This document shows positions 26,601 to 34,287 of a stretch of 64,000 nucleotides of DNA, piece by piece. Location of the stretch: positions 62,001 to 126,000 of the forward strand of contig CANLXH010000001.1 in the NCBI GenBank assembly GCA_947495075.1. The letters run 5' to 3'. The notes under the pieces were generated by a model. It saw only the letters and a list, made by a program, of their open reading frames with translations. It ran no database searches and was not told the DNA's origin. Source of the DNA: an uncultured Croceitalea sp. Lineage in GTDB: Bacteria; Bacteroidota; Bacteroidia; Flavobacteriales; Flavobacteriaceae. Position 1 is the stretch's first letter, and the number at the start of each line of letters is the position of its first letter. The position numbers and the translations under genes are program-made.

Positions 26601-26997
26601 CTATAGATACTCCATTTGTCCAGTTTTTATTTAGATTGATATTTGCCTTTTCAGAAACGTCTTCAAACTTTAGACTACCTAGATTTTTATATAATTTATT
26701 TTTCACTTGATTTCCACAGAAAAAGATATCTGGTAATCCATCGTTATCAAAATCTTCAATTCCTACACCGGCGCCATTATAGAAATAATCATAATTAAAT
26801 AAATTCTCCAGAGTGCTTACATCTTCTTTTAAAGTATTTGAGAAGTTTAACCCGCTAACTTGAGAATCAATTTTTTGAAAAATAGTTTTATCTGTATTAT
26901 TGGTCTCAGCATCTTTCTTTTCTATTAAAAATCTACTCTCTTCATTGCAAGAAATAATTAATAGTAGTATTAATATGAAATATAAGGGTCTCTGCAC
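23656..26997 (-). CDS. Large VCBS/FG-GAP repeat lipoprotein with ASPIC/UnbV domain (CRTAC1-like)
   Basis: 1113 residues. The only start that keeps the signal peptide is GTG at 26997, since stops lie just upstream; the signal ends in a lipobox (LLIISC, Cys17). About fourteen Ca-binding-type DxDxDG repeats (such as DFDNDGLPD and DINNDGWMD) suggest two beta-propellers. Between them is an ASPIC/UnbV segment around residues 520-600 (RRVRGYRSSHQNLAHFGVG, VIWPSG). Proteins of this type often accompany SusC/SusD loci and are thought to act at the cell surface. It lies downstream of the SusC-SusD-lipoprotein genes but is separated from them by a strong terminator. Confidence 0.9.
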   Translation of the reverse strand: MQRPLYFILILLLIISCNEESRFLIEKKDAETNNTDKTIFQKIDSQVSGLNFSNTLKEDVSTLENLFNYDYFYNGAGVGIEDFDNDGLPDIFFCGNQVKNKLYKNLGSLKFEDVSEKANINLNKNWTNGVSIVDINNDGWMDIYLSQGGPYSSENRKNLFYINQKDGSFLEEAENLGLADTGISTQSAFFDYDKDGDLDCIVMNESELYGVDPINLLRLTEENQKLKYASSSHLYRNDNGKFKDVTKEANIELPIFGLGLSISDINNDGWLDFYIASDYYIPDVLFINNQNGTFTDQIKEYTNHISFYGMGIDIADINNDLMQDIFVLDMAANDHVRSKTLMASMNTKKFDYLINKAGFHHQYMYNSLQLNMGENKFSNVAQATQMANTDWSWSVLMSDFDHDEDKDIYITNGYRRYALDNDLQQKVYQNKVKYKGNVPLEVKKRLYESMTSEKLPNILFENKGNLVFNEKAKSWGLADYSFSNGAAIADLDNDGDLDIIVNNIDENCFVYKNNTVEKKLGNFLKVNTLGKLSESYPKIKISYADKNQFVETRRVRGYRSSHQNLAHFGVGPSSIIDTVKVIWPSGFYEELYNVSVNTTITFKEENATKLIKDSTKENLLFKKLNPNSLNISYTHKENSYDDFEKEILLPYKQSNLGPYISKGDVNSDDREDFFIGGSSGNSGTLFIQTTSGKFQEQTSEIFELDKVYEDMESVFFDFDNDDDLDLFIVSGGNEFDENSSLYSDRIYLNDGNGNFSKLKSPALEYYPQSGKTVSVIDFDNDGDNDLLVGNRIIPKNYPKYAPSTLYENQNGILKNITKDKASGLLNFGIINDIVITDFNKDGWDDFIAVGEWSIIGFFKNNFGNFSLLETENTGVNDKGWWFSISETDVNNDNLPDYIVGNVGLNLKFKASETKPFKIYANDFDQNGSTDIVLSKKYNGEYVPVRGRECSSQQMPFIKEKFKTYNEFANAKLIDIYAEGLESAYQTEVTNFESIILINNGNGRFKKMPLPVEAQFFPLLQTEFKDINKDGFDDIIAVGNIYEMEVETPRLDAFSGLVLLSNKKDGYIPLPQHNTGLVLDGDVRDLDILHVHDKNVLLISKNKGPLTVYEYNSN

Positions 26998-27060
26998 TTT
27001 TTATTAAAAATTGAATTTTAAAATAGTCTATTCGTTTTGAATAAGGATACAAATTAACCA

Positions 27061-27088
27061 AAAAAGACCACTGTAAAGTGGTCTTTTT
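27061..27088 (-). terminator. Terminator after the SusC/SusD/lipoprotein genes
   Basis: A 12-bp stem AAAAAGACCACT (27061-27072)/AGTGGTCTTTTT (27077-27088) with a four-base GTAA loop. The A/T ends make it usable in both directions. It sits between the lipoprotein stop (27114) and the VCBS gene start (26997). Confidence 0.88.
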
Positions 27089-27113
27089 AAATAAAAGATT
27101 GTGTGAAAATATT

Positions 27114-27995
27114 TTAAATACAAACACTTAAAGTTACAACGCCAGGTGTTGGTGATGGACCATCTTCAACAGCGGTCTCATCGATAGGGCTAATTATTTC
27201 ATAAGTATGTTCACCTTCAAAACTACCTGGAGTATACGTAACTGTAAATTCTGTTGTACCATCTGGAACAGTAACAGTAAATTCTCCTGAAGAACCGCTA
27301 GTAATAGTAAGGTCGGTTTCAGTACCATCAATTGAAAATGTTAAGAAAGCACCATCCCAACCGTCTCCAAAGCTATCATTGATTTTAACTGTGTAGTCAC
27401 CTGGAACAGGCGCAGTAGGAACACATTTAATTACCAATGGATATAGAAAAGGTGAATTAAAGAAAGACCCAGTAATTGTTCCTGTGTTATCGGTGTTCGT
27501 GAAAACACGACCATCAGTAAGTGTCATTTCCAATCTAAATAAGATTTGATCATCCCCATCAAATTCACCGGCAACTAGACCAAGTGTAGCGAGCGCTTCG
27601 GAAAATGAGCTGTTAACACTGGCACGTGGTAAACCAAATTCACCAGTAGTAAATTCACTAGCGGGTAAAGTTTGTACTAAAACTTCTGGTCTACTTTGAT
27701 CACCATTAAATCTTGGTTTATCCTCATCTGCAGTGTTATCTTCAAAACCAATATAAAAATCAACTTTCTCTAATAGACCTCCATCTTCTTCATCCTGGGC
27801 TTCAAATTCTACGCTCCATGTACCACTTGTATCATTTCTGTCAAAAAATGTACCTTCTTGAGATATAGTTCTTAGAACAGCGCCTCTCTGTTCATTTGAG
27901 GTTATCTCATCAAACGGTTGATCACCATCTTCACAAGCTATTAGCAAAACAAAAGATGCTAATGCTGCTTTTATATATTTAATATTTTGTTTCAT
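27114..27995 (-). CDS. SusC/D-associated surface lipoprotein, unknown function
   Basis: 293 residues. The signal ends in a lipobox-like LIAC (Cys21) followed by acidic residues (EDGDQPFD), an order typical of surface-exported Bacteroidota lipoproteins. The middle is unassigned. The C-terminal ~100 residues hold a beta-sandwich-like module with NDSFGDGWDGAFLTFSIDG, a motif seen in several secreted flavobacterial proteins. It starts 13 bases after SusD and ends before a strong terminator, so it is the last gene of the SusC operon. It is probably an accessory binding lipoprotein; its ligand is unknown. Confidence 0.78.
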   Translation of the reverse strand: MKQNIKYIKAALASFVLLIACEDGDQPFDEITSNEQRGAVLRTISQEGTFFDRNDTSGTWSVEFEAQDEEDGGLLEKVDFYIGFEDNTADEDKPRFNGDQSRPEVLVQTLPASEFTTGEFGLPRASVNSSFSEALATLGLVAGEFDGDDQILFRLEMTLTDGRVFTNTDNTGTITGSFFNSPFLYPLVIKCVPTAPVPGDYTVKINDSFGDGWDGAFLTFSIDGTETDLTITSGSSGEFTVTVPDGTTEFTVTYTPGSFEGEHTYEIISPIDETAVEDGPSPTPGVVTLSVCI

Positions 27996-28008
27996 TATTT
28001 ATCTTTTT

Positions 28009-29676
28009 TTAGTTAGCGGGAGGAAATGTTGGACTAGCTGGGTTTGTATCCCAAAAAACTTGTGTAGTCAAATCTGTACGCTGTGTCAAATTCGGGTTTG
28101 TAATCACCTCATTTTGAGGCAACAAAAATGTTCTTGGAAATGCTCCTGGCTCTGGTTCCCAATTAGGAGCTAAAGTAGTAGGATAACCAGTTTTCCGGTA
28201 GTAATTATATGCTTCGGTAGCACCTCCGTATAAAGCTGTCCAATATTGTTCGGCAAAAATATTTTCTTTATCATCACCAGTTGCTGTATTAAAATCAGTA
28301 ATTATGCCGTCTACATAAGCGGTAACTGCTGTATCATCTGGTTCAAATGATAAATCAGCACTAGAATCTAAGCTTCCAAATGATTGGACTTTTGCTATAG
28401 ATTTGGTTATACCTGACCTCAAAGCAGTTGCTTTAGCAGCATCACTACTACTCATAGCTCCAATCCAAAAATCTACGTAAGAAGATAATATGATAGGTTC
28501 AACACCTGCTCCGCCGCCGCCTTCTCCAAGACCAACTTCACCAAAACTACTATCGTCAAATAATCCTCCTGCTGGATAGACACCGACTGCTGTTCTAAGA
28601 AAGTTATCTGGAGGCGTGCCCTCATCATTACCATGTGATCTACCCCAATATCCATTTGCTACACTACAGTAAACAAATCCATCGTAATGTGGTGGTGGAA
28701 TGACCAATGAACAAGATAATGACTCTTCATCAGCTGGTACCCCAGGGGCACCAGGAGTTCCCTCTTCTTGTCTATAGAAATAATAGCGAATTCTTGGGTC
28801 GGCATTTTCTACCATCTTATTCATTAACCAGTTTGACTGGTATATGTTTGCGCCAGATGGGGTATAATCTTGGGCATAATCAGGATGTCTATTATCAGGT
28901 TGTAGTTCTGAAGTGCCATACTGAATTTGAAAATCATCTTCAGATTCCATGATGTAATTTCCTCCATCAACAATAGCTTGAAAAGCAGTGCTATTACCAG
29001 TTACAAAATAAGATCTCATTCTTAAAGTGTTAATGAGTTTAATCCAATTATCATTGTCACCGTTATAAAACAAATCAGTAGCACCCTGATCCGGTGGATC
29101 AGAAGCAAATAAAGCTTCCGCTTCATTTAAAAGTGTAAACGCGGCAGCATATACGTCTTCACCACTATCTAGATTAGGGAAAGGAAAATCAACAGGATTA
29201 AGTGCTTCGCTAAAAGTTGCTTGACCTATATAATCAACTAATTGAAATAATTGATGTGCTAATAAGGTTTTTCCAACTCCTACATGAAAAGAATAGTCTA
29301 TATCTGAAGCATCATTGATGGCAATTAAATTATTAAGATTAGTAAATATCCCTACTTGTACTATATCTCCTACGTTATTAGTACCACTACTATAAGTCCT
29401 TCTCCATACTTGGTCAAAAGTGTCTCCAGGATAATTATTAAAGTAGATTTGACCAAACATGTAGTCTATTCTTACTAATTCCGCACCTAAATCACTAATC
29501 ACTCTTTGATTAGAGCCATAGGCCAATTGTATTGAGTTTAATAAAAGGTTAGGGTCTGCCTGATCAGCAGCAAGGTCATTTGGACTAACTCTTAAGTCCA
29601 GGTCAGTTGTTTCACATGCCACAAACACAGTGCACGTAATCATAACCAGTGAAATATATTTAATTAAATTTTTCAT
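28009..29676 (-). CDS. SusD/RagB family nutrient-binding lipoprotein (SusD-like_2 type)
   Basis: Surface lipoprotein that forms the lid of the SusC transporter. Met at 29676 gives a proper signal peptide MKNLIKYISLVMITCTVFVAC with the lipidated Cys21; the upstream frame adds six non-hydrophobic residues. The TPR-like core has LLLNSIQLAYGSNQRV and a C-terminal FLLPQNEVITNPNL, which fits the SusD-like_2 group. It lies just downstream of the SusC gene (23 bases) and 13 bases before the accessory lipoprotein. The substrate is not evident because no hydrolase is encoded nearby. Confidence 0.93.
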   Translation of the reverse strand: MKNLIKYISLVMITCTVFVACETTDLDLRVSPNDLAADQADPNLLLNSIQLAYGSNQRVISDLGAELVRIDYMFGQIYFNNYPGDTFDQVWRRTYSSGTNNVGDIVQVGIFTNLNNLIAINDASDIDYSFHVGVGKTLLAHQLFQLVDYIGQATFSEALNPVDFPFPNLDSGEDVYAAAFTLLNEAEALFASDPPDQGATDLFYNGDNDNWIKLINTLRMRSYFVTGNSTAFQAIVDGGNYIMESEDDFQIQYGTSELQPDNRHPDYAQDYTPSGANIYQSNWLMNKMVENADPRIRYYFYRQEEGTPGAPGVPADEESLSCSLVIPPPHYDGFVYCSVANGYWGRSHGNDEGTPPDNFLRTAVGVYPAGGLFDDSSFGEVGLGEGGGGAGVEPIILSSYVDFWIGAMSSSDAAKATALRSGITKSIAKVQSFGSLDSSADLSFEPDDTAVTAYVDGIITDFNTATGDDKENIFAEQYWTALYGGATEAYNYYRKTGYPTTLAPNWEPEPGAFPRTFLLPQNEVITNPNLTQRTDLTTQVFWDTNPASPTFPPAN

Positions 29677-29699
29677 ATTCTCTATCATTAACAATTTTA

Positions 29700-32600
29700 T
29701 TAAAATGTTGCTTTTAGACTTATACCATATCTTCTAGAACTAGGACCGTTGATAAAGTCAAAACCTCTACCATTACCTATTCCAACACCTTGAACATTAG
29801 GATCAAAATTAGCACCATCTGGTGTGTTGTATGCATCATACCAGAGGTTAAAGCCTTGTGCTGTTATAGATAAAGAACCAAAAGGTGTCTTGTCTAAGAA
29901 CTTAGATGGAAAAGTATAGCCTAAAGAAAGCTCTTGTAATCTGATAACTGAAGCATCATAAATTCTGGTTTCAGTAGGACCAAATAATAAATTGTTAAAG
30001 TAATAAGTTGAATTATTAATTTGTCTATTATTTACTTGAGTAGCTACACCAGTAGTTGCATCAACAGAATTTTGAGCAAAACCAGGTAAAATATAAGTGT
30101 TCTCTCTATTCTGAGTTTCTGTGATTAGACCGCGACCTAATAACACTGCTATCGTACTAGAAAGGACATCACCACCTTTAACATGGTTGATTTGGAAACC
30201 TAAATTCCAATTCTTGTATCTAAGGGTGTTAATAAAATTCATAGTATAATCAGGTATTGCATCACCAACTATAGGTACATTACCATTTGCATCTTGTTCA
30301 ACAGCTACATAACGACCGTTAGTTCCTACCAAAAAGTTGCCAGCGGCATCTCTTGCAATTGCGGTACCAACGATAGTACCTAAAGATTCCCCTTCAATAG
30401 CGGCATTTGATCCTCGGTTAAGATTACCTCCAACAGCTAAAGAACCTGCATAAGCAATAAAATCTTGATCTTGTTGCGTTACAGTTTCATTATTAGTGAA
30501 GAAGTTAACTCTAGAATTCCAAGAGAAATTTTCGTTCTGGAAAATATCGATTCCTAAATCTGCTTCAATACCTTCATTTTGGATTTCACCAATATTACTT
30601 TGTGTAAAACTAAAACCAGTTGCTGGTGCCAAAGGCTCTCTAACAATCAAGTCATTAGTCCTTCTATCAAAATAGGTGAAGTCTAACGATATCCTGTTTT
30701 TCCATAACTTAGTTTCAAATCCAAATTCTAACTCTTCTAAAAGTTCAGGTTTTAAATCAGGGTTAGCTCTAAAATTATCTACTTGATTTGTTGTTACACT
30801 TGTTCCATTATCAAATATTTGAGTGTTTTGTTGAATAACGTTAATAGTTGGATACCCAGTTGGGAAAGTTGCAGAAGTACCGTAGCTAGCTCTTACCTTT
30901 AAAAAGTTAATTCCATTTTCTGATTTCATTTCAGGAAATGCATTGGTAGGTAAGAAAGATAAACTAGCACCTGGATATGTTCTACTATTATTCTCAGTTG
31001 TTAAGTTAGAAACCCAATCCGTTCTTGCAGAAAGATTAAAAAAGAGATAATCATCATAATCTAATGATGCTTGTCCTAAGATACCTACTATATTTCTTTT
31101 TTGAGAAAATTGGATTGGCGTTTGGTTTTGGTAATTGAAATGTCTTTTTATACCAAATACTATTTGACCTGTACTCGCAACACCACTTTGGTCAAAGAAA
31201 TCTTGTCTAGAGGTAGCTCCAGCAGTAAAAGTCAGTCCAACTTTTTCAGATAAATCATAGTTACCATTTATAGATACAAAGTGATCCCAAATAGTATTGT
31301 TATTATCAAAAGTGTCTAGGAATCCAAAAATTGCTTGAGTAAACTCTACACCACCTTTGTTTGAACCATTAATATTTCTCTCGTTATAGAAATCCAAACC
31401 AGACCTCCAATTAACATTTAAGTTATCATTTATGTCATAAGTTAATGCAGCATTCCAGTTAAATCGATTTGTTAATTGGCGAAAAGTAACATTTTGAGCT
31501 GTCCATCTTGGGTTTATAATATCATTACCATCCCTATAATAAACACTAGAACCATCAATAGGATTCTCAAAGGGTAATCCTAATAAGTCAACACTTCGAG
31601 GTGTGAATAATACGTTGCCATAAACAGAAAGACCATCTGTACCATTACCTCTACTTGAGGCGATAGGAGGAGTTTTATAATCAGTTCTTGCATAGTTCAT
31701 TGTTCCAGTAACTGTGAATTTATTAGAAAGTTTAGAACGACCACCAATTGAAATATTTGACCTGTTTAAAGAGTTTCCAGGTGTAAAGCCTTCGTCATTC
31801 AAATAACCAACGTTTACATTGTAAGTGGTATTACCGTCAGGTGTGGACCCAGCTACATTTATTGAAGTATTATTTACATATCCTGGTTTAAAAAAATCTT
31901 CAACTGAATTATAAGGTCTCCAGTCATATCTGGCACCTTGTAGTTCAGGAAAAGCTTCACGAGTAGATCTGACAGATGTTGAAGAATATGGATGTTCGAG
32001 CGTTCCCTGGTCATCTATTGCTGATTGTCTTGCAAAACCTGAAAGACCTTCTCTATCAAAACTTGGTCCCCAGTTACTAAAGAACCAACCAAATGCTTGA
32101 TCGAAACCATTTCCATATTGGTCTTGGTAATCTGGTAAAGATGCAAACTCGTTTGTGAAGAAAGATTGATTTACCGTTATTTCTGTCTTTTTTACACCGC
32201 CGGAAGAACCTCCTGCTTTAGTGGTAACAAGAATAACACCATTCTTACCCTGTGTACCATAAAGCGTAGCAGCTGCTAAGCCTTTTAGTACTTCTATACT
32301 TTCAATGTTGTTTGGGTCTAAATCTAAAAAACGAGAAGAACCCGTAGCACCATTAATAAATCCATTATCAACACCATTTTGAGAAGTGTTAGTGTCACTA
32401 CTAAATGGAATACCATCAACTATAAAAAGTGCCTGGTTGCTTCCGCTAAATGAACTAAGACCTCTAACGGTAATATTAGTAGCTGATCCAGAAGCACCAC
32501 CAGCAGCAGTAATCTGAACACCAGCAGCCTTCCCAGCAAGAACTCTACCAACGTCACCTTCAGCACGTTGTTCAAGTTGCTCAGAACCTACAGATGTAGT

Positions 32601-32966
32601 AGCATAGCCAAGAGCTTTCTTTTCTCTTTTAATACCTTGTGCAGTAACAACCACTTCTTCAAGTGCTTGTGCATCTTCTTGCATTTGTACATTAATTGTA
32701 CTTCCGGCTCCTACAGTCTGTCTAACATCTTTTTGACCTATGTAGCTAAAAAGAAGTGTTTGACCTGCACTGGCTGAGATAGCATAATTGCCATCAAAAT
32801 CAGTTTGTGTACCATTGGAAGTTCCTTCTACGACAATATTAACCCCAGGCAAAGGTAGACCGTCTGAATCGGTTACCGTACCTGAAATCGTTTTGTCTTG
32901 TGCAAACGTTAGATGCACAACAAACGCTAGTAAAAGCGTTAAGATTCCATTAAGTTTTGTTCTCAT
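29700..32966 (-). CDS. SusC/RagA family TonB-linked outer-membrane transporter
   Basis: 1088 residues. The signal peptide ends at HLTFAQ. A CarboxypepD_reg-like domain (about 25-105; GTVTDSDGLPLPGVNIVVEG) is followed by a TonB-box-like region (EEVVVTAQG), a plug domain (120-245; LFIVDGIPFSSD, KGLAAATLYGTQGKNGVILV) and a 22-strand barrel ending in a C-terminal Phe (GISLKATF). It imports large ligands with energy from TonB. It is the first gene of the SusC-SusD-lipoprotein operon. No regulator (HTCS, SusR or ECF sigma) is encoded next to it. Confidence 0.96.
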   Translation of the reverse strand: MRTKLNGILTLLLAFVVHLTFAQDKTISGTVTDSDGLPLPGVNIVVEGTSNGTQTDFDGNYAISASAGQTLLFSYIGQKDVRQTVGAGSTINVQMQEDAQALEEVVVTAQGIKREKKALGYATTSVGSEQLEQRAEGDVGRVLAGKAAGVQITAAGGASGSATNITVRGLSSFSGSNQALFIVDGIPFSSDTNTSQNGVDNGFINGATGSSRFLDLDPNNIESIEVLKGLAAATLYGTQGKNGVILVTTKAGGSSGGVKKTEITVNQSFFTNEFASLPDYQDQYGNGFDQAFGWFFSNWGPSFDREGLSGFARQSAIDDQGTLEHPYSSTSVRSTREAFPELQGARYDWRPYNSVEDFFKPGYVNNTSINVAGSTPDGNTTYNVNVGYLNDEGFTPGNSLNRSNISIGGRSKLSNKFTVTGTMNYARTDYKTPPIASSRGNGTDGLSVYGNVLFTPRSVDLLGLPFENPIDGSSVYYRDGNDIINPRWTAQNVTFRQLTNRFNWNAALTYDINDNLNVNWRSGLDFYNERNINGSNKGGVEFTQAIFGFLDTFDNNNTIWDHFVSINGNYDLSEKVGLTFTAGATSRQDFFDQSGVASTGQIVFGIKRHFNYQNQTPIQFSQKRNIVGILGQASLDYDDYLFFNLSARTDWVSNLTTENNSRTYPGASLSFLPTNAFPEMKSENGINFLKVRASYGTSATFPTGYPTINVIQQNTQIFDNGTSVTTNQVDNFRANPDLKPELLEELEFGFETKLWKNRISLDFTYFDRRTNDLIVREPLAPATGFSFTQSNIGEIQNEGIEADLGIDIFQNENFSWNSRVNFFTNNETVTQQDQDFIAYAGSLAVGGNLNRGSNAAIEGESLGTIVGTAIARDAAGNFLVGTNGRYVAVEQDANGNVPIVGDAIPDYTMNFINTLRYKNWNLGFQINHVKGGDVLSSTIAVLLGRGLITETQNRENTYILPGFAQNSVDATTGVATQVNNRQINNSTYYFNNLLFGPTETRIYDASVIRLQELSLGYTFPSKFLDKTPFGSLSITAQGFNLWYDAYNTPDGANFDPNVQGVGIGNGRGFDFINGPSSRRYGISLKATF

Positions 32967-33330
32967 TTGTTAAATTATTTGAATTAGCTAAGTGCTAAAA
33001 TCACAATTTCATGTTAATAATCCAAGGGAATATTAATAAAATTTTAAGAATTATGAGATTATTGCTTTTTTGTAAAAACCTCTTAGACCATAAAATAAAT
33101 CATGAAATAACCTTTAAAGATTGATAAATCATTAATTTTTAAGCTTAAACTGTAGATTATTGATAATGAATAATTGATAAATTAATTCCCTAAAAAGATT
33201 ATTTTATACCTTAATAAAAAATCATTCAAAATTATATTAGATGACTAAATTTAATTACCCTTTTTAAAGCTGTTAAGTTTCGTTGATATATTTAATATTG
33301 AATTAGTTTTTAAAATAGTTGGTAGGTTGT
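32967..33330. other. AT-rich intergenic region between the SusC operon and the ribosomal cluster
   Basis: About 360 bases without a plausible gene. It separates divergent transcripts, so it must hold the SusC promoter (minus) and the upstream part of the rpsL promoter (plus). I see near-repeats of the type TTGATAAATyAATt around 33120-33185 and no stable hairpin. No clear TAnnTTTG box for susC was found. Confidence 0.5.
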
Positions 33331-33360
33331 TTGAATTATTATGAAATATCATTACATTTG
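33331..33360 (+). promoter_or_regulatory. Promoter of the rpsL ribosomal cluster
   Basis: TTG (33331-33333) and TACATTTG (33353-33360) match the Bacteroidota -33/-7 consensus exactly, with a 19-base spacer. Transcription would begin near 33365, about 40 bases before rpsL. Confidence 0.75.
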
Positions 33361-33363
33361 CAG

Positions 33364-33378
33364 CCCTCAAAAAGAGGG
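33364..33378 (+). promoter_or_regulatory. Short hairpin at the 5' end of the rpsL transcript
   Basis: CCCTC (33364-33368) pairs with GAGGG (33374-33378) around an A5 loop and is followed by a T-rich stretch. It lies at or just after the predicted transcription start. It may stabilise the mRNA or form a minimal attenuator; the role is not known. Confidence 0.4.
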
Positions 33379-33403
33379 TTGTTTTATTTAATAAAAGTAT
33401 TTA

Positions 33404-33778
33404 ATGCCAACAATTTCACAATTAGTAAGAAAAGGAAGGGTCACAATTACCAAGAAGAGTAAATCGGCTGCTTTGGATTCTTGCCCACAAAGAAGGGGAG
33501 TTTGTACGCGTGTTTACACTACTACGCCTAAAAAACCTAACTCAGCAATGCGAAAAGTTGCAAGGGTTAGATTAACTAATGGTAAGGAAGTAAATGCATA
33601 CATACCCGGAGAAGGGCATAACCTCCAAGAGCACTCGATAGTATTGGTAAGAGGCGGAAGGGTAAAAGATTTGCCAGGAGTTAGATATCATATCGTTCGT
33701 GGAGCACTTGACACCGCTGGTGTTGCAGGTAGAACACAACGTAGGTCTAAGTATGGTGCAAAACGCCCAAAAAAATAA
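33404..33778 (+). CDS. rpsL: 30S ribosomal protein S12
   Basis: Decoding-centre protein of the small subunit. The conserved [11 protein letters not shown] loop (41-51) and [10 protein letters not shown] (88-97) are intact, with Lys at the sites where mutations give streptomycin resistance, so a sensitive allele is predicted. The Asp in DLPG is the site that can be methylthiolated. 124 residues is normal. It is the first gene of the ribosomal supercluster, 24 bases before rpsG. Confidence 0.98.
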   Translation: MPTISQLVRKGRVTITKKSKSAALDSCPQRRGVCTRVYTTTPKKPNSAMRKVARVRLTNGKEVNAYIPGEGHNLQEHSIVLVRGGRVKDLPGVRYHIVRGALDTAGVAGRTQRRSKYGAKRPKK

Positions 33779-33802
33779 ACTAATAAGTTTAGTAGAGAAG
33801 AG

Positions 33803-34279
33803 ATGAGAAAAAGACAGGCAAAGAAGAGACCATTACTGCCAGATCCAAAGTTTGGTGATCAATTGGTCACACGTTTTGTAAATATGATGATGTGGGATGG
33901 TAAGAAATCCACAGCATTTAAAGTGTTTTACGATGCTATTGACATTGTAGAAGAAAAAAACACAGACGAAGAAAAGACAGCTTTAGAGCTTTGGAAAGAT
34001 GCATTATCTAATGTAATGCCTCATGTGGAAGTTAGAAGTAGAAGAGTAGGTGGTGCAACATTCCAAATTCCAATGCAAATTCGTCCAGATAGAAAAATTT
34101 CAACTGCGATGAAGTGGTTGATTCTTTATGCAAGAAAAAGAAACGAAAAATCTATGGCGCAAAAATTAGCGGCAGAGGTTTTAGCGGCTGCAAAAGAAGA
34201 AGGCGCTGCGGTTAAGAAAAGAGTTGATACTCATAAGATGGCCGAAGCAAATAAAGCATTTTCCCACTTTAGATTCTAG
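33803..34279 (+). CDS. rpsG: 30S ribosomal protein S7
   Basis: Assembly-initiating protein of the 30S head; it binds the 3' domain of 16S rRNA and contacts E-site tRNA. It begins [36 protein letters not shown] (the beta-hairpin region) is conserved. 158 residues. It lies 24 bases after rpsL and 8 before fusA, the standard str-operon order. Confidence 0.98.
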   Translation: MRKRQAKKRPLLPDPKFGDQLVTRFVNMMMWDGKKSTAFKVFYDAIDIVEEKNTDEEKTALELWKDALSNVMPHVEVRSRRVGGATFQIPMQIRPDRKISTAMKWLILYARKRNEKSMAQKLAAEVLAAAKEEGAAVKKRVDTHKMAEANKAFSHFRF

Positions 34280-34287
34280 TAACCGAA

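Noticed and set aside
32568-32973. Two plus-strand open frames inside the susC gene (32568-32777 and 32788-32973)
   Set aside because: Antisense to the conserved plug and CarboxypepD_reg region; no start context or similarity supports a gene.
33120-33190. Near-repeats in the AT-rich gap before rpsL as an origin or CRISPR-like array
   Set aside because: Repeats are short and irregular, with no spacer regularity and no DnaA-box pattern.
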